Positions 62,523-64,000 of a stretch of DNA of 64,000 nucleotides are shown in pieces. A program made the position numbers and the translations under genes. Numbering within the stretch: position 1 is the stretch's first letter; each line of letters begins with the position of its first letter. This stretch comes from Xanthomonas hortorum (GTDB lineage: Bacteria; Pseudomonadota; Gammaproteobacteria; Xanthomonadales; Xanthomonadaceae): assembly GCF_002940005.1 (NCBI RefSeq), contig NZ_MDEF01000015.1, one strand, 5' to 3'. Below the pieces are notes generated by a model. The model was not told where the DNA came from. It made no database searches and saw only the letters and a program-made list of their open reading frames with translations.

Positions 62523-62954
62523 TTACGGCATGCCTGGCGTCTTCAGCGTGTCGTTCTTCAGCGAGTCGCGAATCTCGCGCAGCAGCAGCACTTCTTCGCT
62601 CGGGCCTTTGGGAGCATCCGGCTTGCGCTGGGTGAGGCGGTTGATCAGCTTGACCACCAGAAAGATCGCAAAGGCAATGATCACGAACTGCACGACGGTG
62701 TTGATGAAATCGCCATAGCCAATGGCCACGGCCGGGATTTCCTTGCCGGTGGCATCCACGCCGGCCGGTTTGAGCACCCATGCCAGCCGCGAGAAATCCA
62801 CATTGCCGATGGCCCAGCCGATCGGCGGCATGATGATCTTCTCCACCAGCGCGGTGACGATCTTGCCGAACGCCGCACCGATGACCACACCGACCGCCAG
62901 GTCGATGACATTGCCACGCATCGCGAATTGCTTGAATTCGCTGACCATTCCCAT
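62523..62954 (-). CDS. mscL: Large-conductance mechanosensitive channel
   Basis: Inner-membrane emergency valve that opens under turgor stress. The 143 residues have the MscL N-terminal helix and first transmembrane segment 'FKQFAMRGNVIDLAVGVVIGAAFGKIVTALV', the conserved 'PPIGWAIG' loop, a second helix 'IIAFAIFLVVKLINRL' and a C-terminal bundle region starting 'PKGPSEEVLLLREIRDSL'. GGAG lies about six bases before the ATG. No regulator or operon partner is visible. Confidence 0.97.
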   Translation of the reverse strand: MGMVSEFKQFAMRGNVIDLAVGVVIGAAFGKIVTALVEKIIMPPIGWAIGNVDFSRLAWVLKPAGVDATGKEIPAVAIGYGDFINTVVQFVIIAFAIFLVVKLINRLTQRKPDAPKGPSEEVLLLREIRDSLKNDTLKTPGMP

Positions 62955-63014
62955 AGCGCACTCCAGATGCGGTCGCGGACCAACTGCCGCAATGAGATCG
63001 TAGCGGGCTGCGTG

Positions 63015-63728
63015 TCAGCCCGCGATGATGCCGTGGCGCTCGGCGACGTTTTCCAGGCGGGCGCTGAACCGATCGCCGGGCAGCAACGGACCGACACCGG
63101 CCGGCGTGCCCATGAAAATCAGATCGCCCGCGCGCAATGCATAGAGCTTGGAGAGCTCATGCAGAATCTCCGGCACATTCCAGATCATCTGATCCAGCAG
63201 CGATTGCTGGCGCACTTCACCATTGACCTCCAGCGACAGATTCAACGCGTCCAGCGCGCCCACCTCGCCGGCATGCACCAGCTCGCTGACCGGCGCGGAA
63301 TGATCGAAGCCCTTGGCGATGTCCCACGGCAGGCCCTTGGCTTTGGCGGCTGCCTGCAGATCGCGACGGGTCAGATCCAGGCCCACGCCGTAGCCGTAGA
63401 TCAGGGCTTCGGCCTGATCCACCGGCAACTCGCCGGCCGGCGCATCGCGGCCCAGCGCCACCACCAGCTCCACTTCGTGGTGCAGTTCCTTGGTGCCGGG
63501 CGGATACGGAATGTGGTCGCCGTGACCGACCACGATCGCGTCGGCAGGCTTCATGAAAAACGTCGGCTGGCCGCGTTCGGCTTTGGAGGCAGGCGCGGTG
63601 GCGCCCATCTCGCGCGCGTGATCGGCAAAGTTGCGGCCCACACAATAGATGCGGTGCACCGGAAAGTTGCCGCCACCAACCACCGGAATGCGCGGAACAT
63701 CGGCGGCGGGAATCACATCGTGGGTCAT
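63015..63728 (-). CDS. Fumarylacetoacetate hydrolase-family protein
   Basis: A 237-residue FAH-fold enzyme. Metal residues are in 'TKELHHEVELVVALG' (the Glu pair) and the Asp of 'YGVGLDLTRRDLQ'. Other family marks are 'RIYCVGRNFADHAREMG', 'FMKPADAIV' and 'RAGDLIFMGTPAGVGPLLPGD'. Bacterial members of this size (FAHD1-like) act on acylpyruvates or oxaloacetate; the true substrate is unknown. AAGGA precedes the ATG at 63728; the longer frame to 63893 overlaps the next gene and is unlikely. The next gene downstream in transcription is mscL. Confidence 0.92.
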   Translation of the reverse strand: MTHDVIPAADVPRIPVVGGGNFPVHRIYCVGRNFADHAREMGATAPASKAERGQPTFFMKPADAIVVGHGDHIPYPPGTKELHHEVELVVALGRDAPAGELPVDQAEALIYGYGVGLDLTRRDLQAAAKAKGLPWDIAKGFDHSAPVSELVHAGEVGALDALNLSLEVNGEVRQQSLLDQMIWNVPEILHELSKLYALRAGDLIFMGTPAGVGPLLPGDRFSARLENVAERHGIIAG

Positions 63729-63816
63729 GCACGCATCCTTGGAGAACGGGACGCGTGAGTCTAGCCGTTTGGCGGTGTACGACAACACCGTCTGCGCGTC
63801 ATGCGCGCAGCGTCGC

Positions 63817-64000
63817 TCAGTGCGACAACGGCAACGCGGGCTTGCGCACCACGCGGTATTCGGCTTCGACCACGCGCGCTTGCTGCGGCGCACGTCGATT
63901 GGACTTGCTCAACAACTTCCAGGCGATGCCGCCCAGGATCATGGCCGCACCGACGAACACGCTGAAGAAGATCAACACCGCAAGAATGACCAGACCCGCC
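63817..64000 (-). CDS. Membrane protein, C-terminal part (window edge)
   Basis: An open frame of 60 codons plus a stop (TCA at 63817-63819) runs in from beyond the window. It encodes a hydrophobic helix 'LVILAVLIFFSVFVGAAMIL', then a short basic tail 'WKLLSKSNRRAPQQARVVEAEYRVVRKP' that ends 'ALPLSH'. Topology suggests the C-terminus is cytoplasmic. The composition and codon bias are gene-like. Family not recognisable from this part. Confidence 0.6.
   Translation of the reverse strand, partial: AGLVILAVLIFFSVFVGAAMILGGIAWKLLSKSNRRAPQQARVVEAEYRVVRKPALPLSH

Overview
The window is a GC-rich, densely coded chromosomal segment that reads as a Xanthomonas (gamma-proteobacteria, Xanthomonadaceae) genome. 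The grounds are gene order, strong G/C third-position bias, many exported proteins, large TonB-dependent receptors of the 'ENKRTAAQIIDSISAEDIGKLPDV' type, and 'CCAATCCCCAATCCC'-type intergenic repeats that I associate with this genus. No rRNA or tRNA genes, CRISPR arrays, insertion sequences or prophage genes were seen. Species cannot be fixed from the sequence alone.

Layout. 0.1-6.9 kb: a lipoprotein with a TonB-C-like domain, a molybdate ABC operon (modABC, minus), a metallo-beta-lactamase-fold hydrolase next to an S1/P1 nuclease, two adjacent OmpW paralogues, and an exported NTF2-like protein. 7.4-18.2 kb: lower glycolysis (gap, pgk, a phosphoglycolate-phosphatase-like HAD gene, pyk, class I fba), interrupted by a DUF2339/DUF3999 membrane pair; a 12-bp tandem repeat and a perfect inverted repeat precede fba. 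18.4-19.7 kb: a macrodomain protein and a methyltransferase-like gene broken by an in-frame stop. 19.9-23.2 kb: cysK-cysG diverging from cysB. 23.2-24.8 kb: repeat-rich spacer, one small unknown gene and a candidate terminator-ended small RNA. 24.8-30.7 kb: a soluble GAF histidine kinase, then a DUF2946 / TonB receptor / PepSY-membrane-protein set, probably for metal uptake. 30.8-38.3 kb: the remaining assimilatory sulfate genes (cysJIH diverging from cysD-cysNC). 38.4-42.6 kb: an RND efflux adaptor and pump. 42.8-48.9 kb: a small zinc-ribbon-like membrane protein, an M1 aminopeptidase, a GNAT gene relic, a TrmH-type RNA methyltransferase and a type-B carboxylesterase. 49-60.8 kb: a polymer-degrading region (neprosin-like protease, GH97, GH2, TonB receptor, LacI regulator) that resembles a carbohydrate-utilisation locus. 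61-64 kb: M28 peptidase, MscL, a fumarylacetoacetase-family hydrolase and the end of a membrane protein.

How genes work together. cysD/cysNC activate sulfate to PAPS, CysH reduces PAPS to sulfite, CysJI reduces sulfite to sulfide using the siroheme that CysG helps make, CysK fixes sulfide into cysteine, and CysB is the expected regulator; the 8-kb metal-uptake segment lies between the two halves. In the glycan region, surface proteins would degrade a polymer, the TonB receptor would import fragments, and the LacI protein would act at a 12-bp palindrome placed between the divergent GH97 and GH2 genes.

Most notable second-look points: a CysG that lacks the second half of its dehydrogenase/chelatase module and has lost the usual Asp pair; a CysN whose N-terminus is encoded by an intergenic repeat; a histidine-rich insert in the PepSY protein; nested-hairpin repeats at 23.4-23.9 kb; and two gene relics. 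Nothing in the window is clearly a wholly new system.
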